From: Pseudomonas arsenicoxydans
GTDB lineage: Bacteria; Pseudomonadota; Gammaproteobacteria; Pseudomonadales; Pseudomonadaceae
Reading direction: 5' to 3'
DNA length: 64,000 nt
NCBI RefSeq assembly: GCF_006438915.1
Contig: NZ_RCZE01000003.1
Location: forward strand, 253,070 to 317,069
The position numbers and the translations under genes were made by a program. The notes below the pieces were generated by a model. That model had not been told where the DNA came from and did not search any database. It worked only from the letters and a program-made list of their open reading frames with translations. Shown one piece after another: positions 17,032 to 25,736 of the stretch (within the stretch, counting starts at the first letter, position 1; every line of letters begins with the position of its first letter).

Positions 17032-18480
17032 TTAGCGCGGGAACGCAGGCGGGTTTACACCGGCCATGTCTTCCATCACGCGTACTACCTGGCAGCTGTA
17101 ACCGAATTCGTTGTCGTACCAAACGTACAGAACAACGCGGTTGTCTTGGGTGATGGTTGCTTCAGCGTCCACAACGCCTGCGTGGCGCGAGCCAACGAAG
17201 TCGGTGGACACCACTTCCTGCGAGTTGACGTAATCGATTTGCTTATGCAGATCGGAGTGCAGCGCCATGTAGCGCAGGTACTCGTTCATCTCTTCGCGGG
17301 TGGCGGCTTTCTCAAGGTTCAGGTTGAGAATGGCCATCGACACGTTTGGCGTCGGAACGCGGATCGCGTTACCGGTCAGCTTGCCGGCCAGCTCAGGCAG
17401 TGCCTTGGCAGCAGCAGTGGCAGCGCCGGTCTCGGTGATCACCATGTTCAGCGCGGCGCTACGGCCACGGCGATCGCCCTTGTGGAAGTTGTCGATCAGG
17501 TTCTGGTCGTTGGTGTACGAGTGAACCGTTTCAACGTGACCATTCACGATGCCGAACTTGTCGTTAACAGCTTTCAGCACCGGCACGATGGCGTTGGTGG
17601 TGCAGGAAGCGGCGGAAACGATCTTGTCGTCAGCGGTGATTTCACCGTGGTTGATGCCGTGAACGATGTTCTTCAGCTTGCCTTTACCCGGCGCGGTCAG
17701 AACAACGCGGTCGATACCCGGGCACGCCAGGTGTTGACCCAGGCCCTCGGCGTCACGCCATACACCGGTGTTGTCCACCAGCAGCGCGTCTTTGATGCCG
17801 TACTGGGTGTAATCCACTTCAGTCGGATTCTTCGCGTAGATAACCTGGATCAGGTTGCCGTTGGCGGTGATGGTGCTGTTGGCTTCATCGATGGTAATGG
17901 TGCCGTCGAACGGACCATGAACCGAATCGCGACGCAGCAGGCTTGCACGCTTGACCAGATCGTTCTCGGCGCCCTTGCGGACAACGATGGCGCGCAGACG
18001 CAGGCCGTCGCCACCACCGGTTTTCTCGATCAGGATACGCGCCAGCAGACGACCGATACGACCGAAGCCGTACAGGACAACGTCGGTGCCTTTGCGAGCG
18101 GCAACGTTCTGCTGCCCAACAACGTCAGCCAGTTCTTCACGGACGAACTGCTCGGCAGTGCGACCTTTACCTTCGGCCTTGAACTTGACCGCAAGCTTGC
18201 CCAGGTCTACCGAAGCGGCGCCGAGCTTGAGCTCGCTCATCGCCTTCAGCAGCGGGAATGTTTCGTGGACGGACAATTCGCTGTCATCGGACTGACGATG
18301 ACGGGCAAAGCGGTGAGCTTTGAGAATCGCAATGACTGAACGGTTGATCAGGCTGCGGCCATAGATCGAGCTCACCACGTTGTTATTGCGGTAGAGCTGA
18401 CCGATAAGCGGAATCATCGCTTCTGCGAGTGCTTCACGGTCGATCCATTCACCAAGACACTGGTCGGGCTTCTGAGTCAC
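17032..18480 (-). CDS. gap: Long-form glyceraldehyde-3-phosphate dehydrogenase
   Basis: About 482 aa, against about 335 for ordinary GAPDH. The first ~125 residues (MTQKPDQCLGEWIDREAL..., helical) are an extension; the NAD-binding fold starts at VLYGFGRIGRLLARIL. The catalytic cysteine is Cys293 in SAASCTTNAIVPV, and SYTNDQNLIDNFHKGD and the C-terminal WYDNEFGYSCQVV follow. This long type is common in Pseudomonas next to mfd. GTG start preferred because GGAAGG lies 5 bases upstream; an ATG five codons earlier (MWKVPV, 487 aa) is an alternative. Probably acts in gluconeogenesis rather than the Entner-Doudoroff route (inference). Confidence 0.93.
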   Translation of the reverse strand: MTQKPDQCLGEWIDREALAEAMIPLIGQLYRNNNVVSSIYGRSLINRSVIAILKAHRFARHRQSDDSELSVHETFPLLKAMSELKLGAASVDLGKLAVKFKAEGKGRTAEQFVREELADVVGQQNVAARKGTDVVLYGFGRIGRLLARILIEKTGGGDGLRLRAIVVRKGAENDLVKRASLLRRDSVHGPFDGTITIDEANSTITANGNLIQVIYAKNPTEVDYTQYGIKDALLVDNTGVWRDAEGLGQHLACPGIDRVVLTAPGKGKLKNIVHGINHGEITADDKIVSAASCTTNAIVPVLKAVNDKFGIVNGHVETVHSYTNDQNLIDNFHKGDRRGRSAALNMVITETGAATAAAKALPELAGKLTGNAIRVPTPNVSMAILNLNLEKAATREEMNEYLRYMALHSDLHKQIDYVNSQEVVSTDFVGSRHAGVVDAEATITQDNRVVLYVWYDNEFGYSCQVVRVMEDMAGVNPPAFPR

Positions 18481-18692
18481 GGGAACCTTCCACATGTAGG
18501 GGCAGAAAAAAGGGGCTACATTATGCCGCCGACTCCCTCCCGTAGCAATGCGTGCTTGTCGTGCGATCAGTAACATTTTCCTGTTCAAAAAAATCACGCC
18601 GCGCCGAAGCCCAATAAAACCGGGGCTTCCAGCGCAGTCAAATTTTTGGAGACAACGCTACCTTGTCCGTAACCCTCCGTAACACTGGTTGG

Positions 18693-18757
18693 TTTTGCCA
18701 CTACATAATCAGCAAATATCAGTAAAAAACCGGCAGATTTTGTCTTTACCACTACAT
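18693..18757. promoter_or_regulatory. Duplicated CCACTACAT motif in gap-mfd intergenic region
   Basis: TTTTGCCACTACAT (18693-18706) and CTTTACCACTACAT (18744-18757) are direct copies 51 bases apart, about five helical turns. Read toward gap they are ATGTAGTGGYAAA. The half-site TGTAGT resembles the HexR consensus but the second half is not complementary, so the regulator is unknown. The rest of 18598-18858 shows no gene. Confidence 0.4.
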
Positions 18758-18858
18758 TTCGCCAAACCTGCGTAATAGACACAGTCTGCAACTGACAGGC
18801 GGCACCCGGGGCCGCTACAATTACCGACTTTGTCGCAACGCTTGGAGCTCAACCTTCC

Positions 18859-21800
18859 GTGCCCGTTCTGCGTCTACCGCTTCTCCCTGCCGCGGCAGGT
18901 AAACAGCACTGGGGCAACCTGCCCGGTGCCGCCCTCAGCCTGGCCATCGCCGAGGCTGCCAGCGCTGCCAAGCGCTTTACCCTGCTGCTGACCGCCGACA
19001 GCCAAAGTGCCGAACGGCTGGAGCAGGAGCTGAGTTTCTTCGCCCCGGATTTGCCCGTACTGCATTTCCCGGACTGGGAAACCCTGCCCTACGATCTGTT
19101 TTCGCCGCACCAGGACATTATTTCCCAGCGCATCGCCGCCCTTTACAGGCTGCCGGAGCTGAGCCATGGCGTGCTGGTGGTGCCGATCACCACCGCCCTG
19201 CATCGCCTGGCGCCGACCAAGTTCCTGCTCGGCAGCAGCCTGGTGCTGGACGTCGGCCAGAAGCTCGATGTCGAACAAATGCGTACGCGGCTTGAAGCCA
19301 GCGGCTATCGCTACGTCGACACGGTGTACGAGCATGGCGAGTTCACGGTGCGCGGCTCGCTGATCGACCTGTTTCCGATGGGCAGCAAACTGCCCTTCCG
19401 AATCGACCTGTTCGATGACGAAATCGAGACGCTGCGCACGTTCGATCCGGAAAACCAGCGCTCCATCGATAAAGTCGACACCGTCCGTCTGCTGCCTGCG
19501 CGTGAATTTCCGCTGCAAAAAGATGCGGTCACTCGCTTCAAAGCACGCTTCCGCGAGCGCTTTGATGTCGACTTCCGCCGCTGCCCGATCTTCCAGGACC
19601 TGAGCAGCGGGATTACACCGGCGGGTATCGAGTACTACCTGCCGCTGTTCTTCGACGAAACCTCCACCTTGTTCGATTACTTGCCACAGGACACGCAAGT
19701 GTTTTCCCTACCCGGCATCGAGCAAGCGGCGGAGAATTTCTGGAACGACGTGCGCAACCGCTATGAAGAGCGCCGCGTCGATCCGTCCCGTCCTTTATTA
19801 CCACCGGCCGAGCTGTTCCTGCCGGTGGAAGATTGTTTTGCCCGCCTGAAGAGCTGGCCCCGTGTGGTGGCCAGTCAACAGGACGTGGAAACCGGTGTCG
19901 GTCGCGAGCGCTTCCCGGCGCGCGAACTGCCGAACCTGGCCATCGAAGCCAAAGCCACTCAGCCATTGGCGGCGCTGGCGGGTTTCCTTGACGAATTCCC
20001 CGGACGCGTGCTGTTCACCGCCGAATCGGCGGGCCGTCGTGAAGTGCTGCTGGAATTGCTAGAGCGCCTGAAGCTGCGACCGAAAACCGTCGACAGCTGG
20101 CCGGACTTCGTCGCGAGCAAAGAGCGTTTGGCAATCACCATCGCCCCGCTCGACGAAGGCCTTGTGCTCGACAACCCGGCCCTGGCTCTGGTGGCCGAAA
20201 GTCCGTTGTTCGGTCAGCGCGTGATGCAGCGCCGTCGCCGCGAAAAACGCGCCGACGCCAATAACGATGCGGTCATCAAGAACCTCACCGAACTGCGCGA
20301 AGGCGCGCCGGTGGTGCATATCGATCACGGCGTCGGCCGCTACCTCGGGCTGGCCACGCTGGAAATCGACGATCAGGCCGCCGAATTCCTCACGCTGCAA
20401 TATGCCGAAGGCGCCAAGCTGTACGTGCCGGTGGCCAACCTGCACCTGATCGCTCGCTACACCGGCAGCGATGATGCCTTGGCCCCGCTGCACCGTCTCG
20501 GCTCGGAAACCTGGCAGAAAGCCAAGCGCAAAGCGGCCGAACAGGTACGCGATGTTGCCGCCGAGTTGCTGGACATTTATGCCCGTCGCGCCGCTCGCGA
20601 AGGTTATGCGTTCGAAGACCCGAAAGCCGATTACGCAACGTTCAGTGCTGGCTTCCCGTTCGAAGAAACACCCGACCAGCAAACCACCATCGACGCGGTG
20701 CGTGCCGACATGCTCGCGCCCAAGCCGATGGATCGTCTGGTCTGCGGCGACGTGGGTTTCGGCAAGACTGAAGTGGCCATGCGCGCCGCTTTCATCGCGG
20801 TGCACGGCGGTCGTCAGGTGGCAATTCTGGTGCCGACCACCCTGCTCGCCCAACAGCATTACAACAGCTTCCGCGACCGCTTCGCCGATTGGCCGGTGAC
20901 TGTGGAAGTGATGAGCCGCTTCAAGTCGACCAAGGAAGTGAACGCCGCCGTCGCGGACCTGGCCGAAGGCAAGATCGACATCGTGATCGGCACGCACAAG
21001 CTGCTGCAGGACGACGTGAAGATCAAAAACCTCGGGCTGGTCATCATCGATGAAGAACACCGCTTTGGTGTGCGCCAGAAGGAACAGCTCAAGGCACTGC
21101 GCAGCGAAGTCGATATCCTGACCCTGACCGCCACGCCGATTCCGCGCACGCTGAACATGGCCGTGTCGGGCATGCGCGATCTGTCGATCATTGCCACGCC
21201 ACCCGCGCGTCGCCTGTCGGTGCGGACCTTCGTCATGGAGCAGAACAAGAGCACGGTCAAAGAGGCCCTGCTCCGTGAGTTGCTGCGTGGCGGCCAGGTT
21301 TACTACCTGCACAACGACGTGAAGACCATCGAGAAATGCGCCGCCGACCTCGCCGAGCTGGTGCCGGAAGCACGAATCGGCATCGGCCACGGGCAGATGC
21401 GCGAACGCGATCTCGAACAAGTGATGAGCGACTTCTACCACAAGCGCTTCAACGTGCTGATTGCCTCGACCATCATCGAGACCGGCATCGACGTGCCGAG
21501 TGCCAACACCATCATCATCGAGCGTGCCGACAAGTTCGGCTTGGCGCAGCTGCACCAATTGCGCGGCCGCGTCGGGCGCAGTCACCACCAGGCTTACGCT
21601 TACCTGCTGACGCCGCCGCGCCAGCAGATCACCCCGGATGCGGAAAAGCGTTTGGAGGCGATCGCCAACACCCAGGACCTTGGCGCAGGCTTCGTGCTGG
21701 CGACCAACGACCTGGAAATCCGTGGCGCCGGCGAGCTGTTGGGCGATGGTCAGAGCGGGCAGATCCAGGCGGTTGGCTTTACGCTGTACATGGAAATGCT

Positions 21801-22308
21801 CGAACGCGCGGTGAAGTCGATCCGCAAGGGCGAGCAACCAAACCTGGATCAGCCGTTGGGCGGTGGTCCGGAAGTCAATCTGCGCGTACCGGCATTGATT
21901 CCCGAAGACTATCTGCCGGACGTTCACGCCCGATTGATTCTCTACAAACGCATCGCTTCGGCCACCGACGAAGAAGGCCTCAAGGACTTGCAAGTCGAGA
22001 TGATCGATCGATTCGGCCTGTTGCCGGAGCCGACCAAGAACCTGATGCGTATCACAGCGCTGAAGTTGCAGGCCGAATTGCTGGGCATCAAAAAAGTCGA
22101 CGGCGGCCCTCAAGGTGGCCGAATCGAGTTCGCGGCGCAGACACCGGTCGATCCGCTGACGCTGATCAAACTGATTCAGGGCCAGCCCAAACGCTACAAA
22201 TTCGAAGGCGCCACGATGTTTAAATTCATGGTGCCGATGGAGCGCTCGGAAGAACGCTTTAATACTGTAGAGGCGCTGCTTGAGCTCCTTATCCCGAAAA
22301 CTGCTTGA
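18859..22308 (+). CDS. mfd: Transcription-repair coupling factor Mfd
   Basis: A 1149-aa translocase that removes stalled RNA polymerase and recruits UvrA. The N-terminal UvrB-homology module (1-340: FPDWETLPYDLFSPHQDIISQR), the RNA-polymerase interaction domain (about 470-540: GAPVVHIDHGVGRYLG), then RecG-like helicase motifs: Walker A VCGDVGFGKTEVAMRAAF, DEEH box IIDEEHRFGVRQKEQ, TATPIPRTLNMA, and the TRG motif region GHGQMRERDLEQVM...IETGIDVP. The TRCF C-terminal domain follows. GTG start with GGAG 11 bases upstream. Divergent from gap; csiV follows 10 bases after the stop. Confidence 0.98.
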   Translation: MPVLRLPLLPAAAGKQHWGNLPGAALSLAIAEAASAAKRFTLLLTADSQSAERLEQELSFFAPDLPVLHFPDWETLPYDLFSPHQDIISQRIAALYRLPELSHGVLVVPITTALHRLAPTKFLLGSSLVLDVGQKLDVEQMRTRLEASGYRYVDTVYEHGEFTVRGSLIDLFPMGSKLPFRIDLFDDEIETLRTFDPENQRSIDKVDTVRLLPAREFPLQKDAVTRFKARFRERFDVDFRRCPIFQDLSSGITPAGIEYYLPLFFDETSTLFDYLPQDTQVFSLPGIEQAAENFWNDVRNRYEERRVDPSRPLLPPAELFLPVEDCFARLKSWPRVVASQQDVETGVGRERFPARELPNLAIEAKATQPLAALAGFLDEFPGRVLFTAESAGRREVLLELLERLKLRPKTVDSWPDFVASKERLAITIAPLDEGLVLDNPALALVAESPLFGQRVMQRRRREKRADANNDAVIKNLTELREGAPVVHIDHGVGRYLGLATLEIDDQAAEFLTLQYAEGAKLYVPVANLHLIARYTGSDDALAPLHRLGSETWQKAKRKAAEQVRDVAAELLDIYARRAAREGYAFEDPKADYATFSAGFPFEETPDQQTTIDAVRADMLAPKPMDRLVCGDVGFGKTEVAMRAAFIAVHGGRQVAILVPTTLLAQQHYNSFRDRFADWPVTVEVMSRFKSTKEVNAAVADLAEGKIDIVIGTHKLLQDDVKIKNLGLVIIDEEHRFGVRQKEQLKALRSEVDILTLTATPIPRTLNMAVSGMRDLSIIATPPARRLSVRTFVMEQNKSTVKEALLRELLRGGQVYYLHNDVKTIEKCAADLAELVPEARIGIGHGQMRERDLEQVMSDFYHKRFNVLIASTIIETGIDVPSANTIIIERADKFGLAQLHQLRGRVGRSHHQAYAYLLTPPRQQITPDAEKRLEAIANTQDLGAGFVLATNDLEIRGAGELLGDGQSGQIQAVGFTLYMEMLERAVKSIRKGEQPNLDQPLGGGPEVNLRVPALIPEDYLPDVHARLILYKRIASATDEEGLKDLQVEMIDRFGLLPEPTKNLMRITALKLQAELLGIKKVDGGPQGGRIEFAAQTPVDPLTLIKLIQGQPKRYKFEGATMFKFMVPMERSEERFNTVEALLELLIPKTA

Positions 22309-22318
22309 AGGACGCCGC

Positions 22319-22885
22319 ATGCGCCTGTTTCGTTTACTGACCTTGCTGACAACCCTGGTCGCACCCACGGCGTTTGCCGATGATCTGTATCAGATTGAAA
22401 TGATCCTGGTCCGGCAAAACGCCGTACCCGCTATCGTCAGCCGCGCCGCACCGGAAGACTGGGCCGCCGGCGCGCAGCCCATCAGCAAGGACAGCCTGCG
22501 CACGCCGAGCCTGAATGGCGAAGTGGAAAAACTCACGGCCAGCGCGGACTACACCGTGTTGCTGCACAAAACCTGGCAACAAACGCTCGGCGAACAAGCC
22601 AGCAAAGTGGCGATCAGCGACGGCAAGGAACAATATGGTCAGTTCCCGATCGAGGGCACGTTGAACCTGAAACTGGGGCGCTTCACCGACGTCGACGCCG
22701 ACTTCTGGGTCAACCAGATCGACGGCAACGGCATGGTTACCGCCAGCGAAAGCCTCAAGCAAGAAAGCCATACCAAGAACGGCCAGCTGAACTTCCTCGA
22801 CAACGGCCACCTCGGCCTGTTGATCAAGATCACCTCGCTCACCGCCCCTGCGCCTCGGCCAGTCCCCGATGAAATTCCGGACTGA
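22319..22885 (+). CDS. CsiV-family periplasmic protein
   Basis: A 188-aa protein with a signal peptide (MRLFRLLTLLTTLVAPTAFA|DD). The mature part begins LYQIEMILVRQN and has the family segments LLHKTWQQ, FPIEGTLNLKLGRFTDVDADFWVNQ and LGLLIKITSL. CsiV-type proteins are periplasmic and linked in Vibrio to peptidoglycan or D-amino-acid response; its role in Pseudomonas is unknown. Start set by AAGGA. It is 10 bp from mfd and 11 bp from the helicase gene, so mfd-csiV-SNF2 form a probable operon. Confidence 0.85.
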   Translation: MRLFRLLTLLTTLVAPTAFADDLYQIEMILVRQNAVPAIVSRAAPEDWAAGAQPISKDSLRTPSLNGEVEKLTASADYTVLLHKTWQQTLGEQASKVAISDGKEQYGQFPIEGTLNLKLGRFTDVDADFWVNQIDGNGMVTASESLKQESHTKNGQLNFLDNGHLGLLIKITSLTAPAPRPVPDEIPD

Positions 22886-22896
22886 TTGAAGTCCCT

Positions 22897-25590
22897 ATGC
22901 CTTCGACCCTGAGCAAACCCCTGGCACCCTCCTGGGTCAGTCGATTCAAAGAACAGAGCCTGGAGCGCGGCCGTCGCTATGCACTGGAGAACCGCGTGCG
23001 GATCGTCGAAGTCGGTGACGCCACGATCACTGCGGCGTGCGAAGGCTCTGGCGGCAATGTGTACCGTCAGACCATTCGCCTGCGCGAATCAGCCAAAGCC
23101 ACCTTGTTGATGGTCGATGCCACCTGCACTTGCCCGGTTCACAGCAACTGCAAACATTGCGCGGCGGTGTTGCTCAAAGTCCAGGAAACACTGGCCTACC
23201 CTGCGGCAGCCCAAGACGCCGAACTGCTGGAAAAACTGCAAGCCGTACTGGAAAACCGCGGACCGAAAGCGCCACCACAAGTGCTTGTGGATAACGTGCA
23301 ACCGGTGCCTCGCCTGTGGCTGGCGAGTGTCGAGTTCAGTGCTTTCGAACCACGCAACGGCAAAATGCAGCGTTACATTCAACATCGCGCCGCACTGTCT
23401 TTCAGCTATCTGGATGAATACGTTGCCGGGCAGAAGAACACCGATATCCTGATCCGCCAGGAAACCCAGACACTGCGGATAAAACGTCACCCGGATGTGG
23501 AACAAACCTACAGGGAACAGTTGCGAATCCTCGGCTTCAAAATCGCCACCCGGCAAAGCAAGGCCTTGCCGGAAAGCGCCGGCGAGCTCTACGAAATGGT
23601 CAACGACAGCGCCTGGCTGACGTTCACCCTGAATGAGCTGCCGAAGTTGCGCACCCAAGGCTGGGAGTTGCAGATCGACGAAGATTTCGGTTTCGACCTG
23701 ACTGCCGTGGACGACTGGTACGCCACCGTCGAGCAAGCACCGGAGCGCGACTGGTTTGATCTGGAGTTGGGGATCATTGTTAACGGTGAGCGGCTGAGTT
23801 TGCTGCCGATCCTGTTGAACCTGATGCGCTCGCACACTGAAATCCTCAACCCGGAACGCCTTGCACGACGTCGCGACGACGAGCTGATTCTGGTGAATAT
23901 CCCCAATCGGCCGAATTCCGAATACGGTCCGCTGCAAGTCGCCCTGCCCTTCGGCCGCTTGAAACCGGTACTGGCGACGCTCGGCGAGTTCTATCTGCAA
24001 GAGCCCGGCGAAACCACGCTGCGCCTGAGCAAGGCTGACGCAACGCGTTTGAATCCGCTGGAAGACTTGCCACTACTCTGGGAAGGCGGCGAACAGATCC
24101 GTACCTTTGCCCAGCGTTTGCGCGACATCAAGGACTACACGGCGACGGCGCCTGAAGGCTTGAACGCGACGTTGCGTCCTTATCAGCTGGAAGGCCTGAG
24201 CTGGATGCAGTCGTTGCGGCAACTGGAAGTCGGCGGGATTCTCGCGGACGACATGGGCCTTGGCAAAACCCTACAGACCCTGGCGCATGTGCTCACTGAA
24301 AAAGCGGCTGGGCGCCTCGACCGGCCGTGCATGGTGGTGATGCCCACCAGCCTGATTCCGAACTGGCTCGACGAAGCAGCGCACTTCACGCCGCAACTCA
24401 AAGTGCTGGCGCTGTACGGCGCCAGTCGCAAAAAACATTTCGACAATCTGGCTGAATACGACCTGATCCTGACCACCTATGCGCTGCTGCCCAAGGACAT
24501 CGAGCGACTCGCCGCGCAGCCATTGCACGTGCTGGTGCTGGATGAAGCGCAGTACATCAAGAATCCTAACAGCAAGGCGGCCCAGGCGGCCCGCGAGCTG
24601 AACGCGCGCCAGCGTTTGTGCCTGAGCGGTACGCCGCTGGAAAACCACCTTGGTGAGCTGTGGTCGCTGTTCCACTTTTTGCTGCCGGGCTGGCTAGGCG
24701 ACGTGAAAAGCTTCAACCGCGATTATCGGGTGCCGATTGAAAAACGCGCCAGTGAAGTCAGGCTTCAGCACCTCAATGGCCGGATCAAACCGTTCCTTTT
24801 GCGTAGGACCAAGGAACAGGTCGCGACGGAATTACCGCCGAAGACCGAGATCATTCACTGGGTCGAGCTCAACGAAGCCCAGCGCGATGTGTATGAAACC
24901 ATGCGCCTGGCCATGGACAAGAAAGTCCGCGACGAGATCACCCGCAAAGGCGTGGCGCGCAGTCAGATCATCATTCTTGAGGCGCTGCTGAAACTGCGTC
25001 AGGTGTGCTGCGATTTGCGCCTGGTCAACGATGCTGTCCTGCCAACGCGTGGCAGCACATCAGGCAAGCTCGACAGCCTGATGGAAATGCTTGATGAATT
25101 GTTTGAAGAAGGGCGACGGATTCTGTTGTTCTCGCAGTTCACATCAATGCTGGCGCTGATCGAAGTCGAACTGAAGAAGCGTGGCGTCGAATATGCGCTA
25201 CTGACGGGACAAACCCGCGACCGACGTGCGCCCGTGAAGGACTTTCAGAGCGGCAAGCGTCAGATTTTTCTGATCAGCCTGAAGGCTGGCGGTGTCGGCT
25301 TGAACCTGACGGAAGCGGATACGGTGATTCACTACGATCCGTGGTGGAACCCGGCGACGGAGAATCAGGCAACTGACCGGGCGTATCGCATTGGCCAGGA
25401 GAAACCGGTGTTCGTCTACAAGATGATTGCCCGGGGCACAGTGGAGGAGAAAATTCAGCATCTGCAGAAAGAAAAATCCGACCTGGCGGCTGGCGTACTG
25501 GATGGGCGCAAGACCGGGGACTGGAAGTTGCAGAGTGATGATATTGAAGCGTTGTTTGCGCCGTTGCCGGACAAGCTCGAAAAGCGCTGA
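22897..25590 (+). CDS. SWIM/SNF2-family DEAD-like helicase, short paralogue
   Basis: An 897-aa protein. SWIM zinc finger CTCPVHSNCKHC at about residues 74-85; a bacterial SNF2-associated domain at about 140-400; then an SF2/SNF2 motor: motif I DDMGLGKTLQT, Ia VMPTSLIPNWLDEA, II VLDEAQYIKNP, III CLSGTPLENHLGEL, and the C-terminal half with LLFSQFTSML, GVGLNLTEADTVIHYDPWWNPA and QATDRAYRIGQ. It is predicted to be a DNA translocase; the substrate is unknown. The 1097-aa protein on the opposite strand is a close paralogue: the motor blocks are nearly word-for-word the same. Tail-to-tail arrangement. Confidence 0.93.
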   Translation: MPSTLSKPLAPSWVSRFKEQSLERGRRYALENRVRIVEVGDATITAACEGSGGNVYRQTIRLRESAKATLLMVDATCTCPVHSNCKHCAAVLLKVQETLAYPAAAQDAELLEKLQAVLENRGPKAPPQVLVDNVQPVPRLWLASVEFSAFEPRNGKMQRYIQHRAALSFSYLDEYVAGQKNTDILIRQETQTLRIKRHPDVEQTYREQLRILGFKIATRQSKALPESAGELYEMVNDSAWLTFTLNELPKLRTQGWELQIDEDFGFDLTAVDDWYATVEQAPERDWFDLELGIIVNGERLSLLPILLNLMRSHTEILNPERLARRRDDELILVNIPNRPNSEYGPLQVALPFGRLKPVLATLGEFYLQEPGETTLRLSKADATRLNPLEDLPLLWEGGEQIRTFAQRLRDIKDYTATAPEGLNATLRPYQLEGLSWMQSLRQLEVGGILADDMGLGKTLQTLAHVLTEKAAGRLDRPCMVVMPTSLIPNWLDEAAHFTPQLKVLALYGASRKKHFDNLAEYDLILTTYALLPKDIERLAAQPLHVLVLDEAQYIKNPNSKAAQAARELNARQRLCLSGTPLENHLGELWSLFHFLLPGWLGDVKSFNRDYRVPIEKRASEVRLQHLNGRIKPFLLRRTKEQVATELPPKTEIIHWVELNEAQRDVYETMRLAMDKKVRDEITRKGVARSQIIILEALLKLRQVCCDLRLVNDAVLPTRGSTSGKLDSLMEMLDELFEEGRRILLFSQFTSMLALIEVELKKRGVEYALLTGQTRDRRAPVKDFQSGKRQIFLISLKAGGVGLNLTEADTVIHYDPWWNPATENQATDRAYRIGQEKPVFVYKMIARGTVEEKIQHLQKEKSDLAAGVLDGRKTGDWKLQSDDIEALFAPLPDKLEKR

Positions 25591-25614
25591 GGTTTGCGTT
25601 GCCAGTTACATTGC

Positions 25615-25711
25615 CATCGCGAGCAGGCTCACTCCTACATTTGGATCTGTGTTTACCCATCATACTGGGAACACCACACATCCAAATGTAGGAGTGAGCC
25701 TGCTCGCGATG
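25615..25711. repeat. REPIN, class B, perfect 32-bp arms
   Basis: CATCGCGAGCAGGCTCACTC... at 25615-25646 and its exact complement at 25680-25711, loop 33 bases. The unit differs from class A (GAGCAGGCTCACTCCTACA). It lies between the two convergent helicase genes and may also end transcription there. Confidence 0.9.
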
Positions 25712-25736
25712 TGGCCCTAACTGAGTAAAACCGCTA

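Noticed and set aside
20059..22368. 769-codon open frame opposite mfd, and similar long frames opposite topA (34363-36828), fadB (38457-40514) and acnA (54440-56773)
   Set aside because: These mirror the codon structure of strongly conserved genes in GC-rich DNA; the translations are rich in His/Gln/Arg/Val with no recognisable domains.
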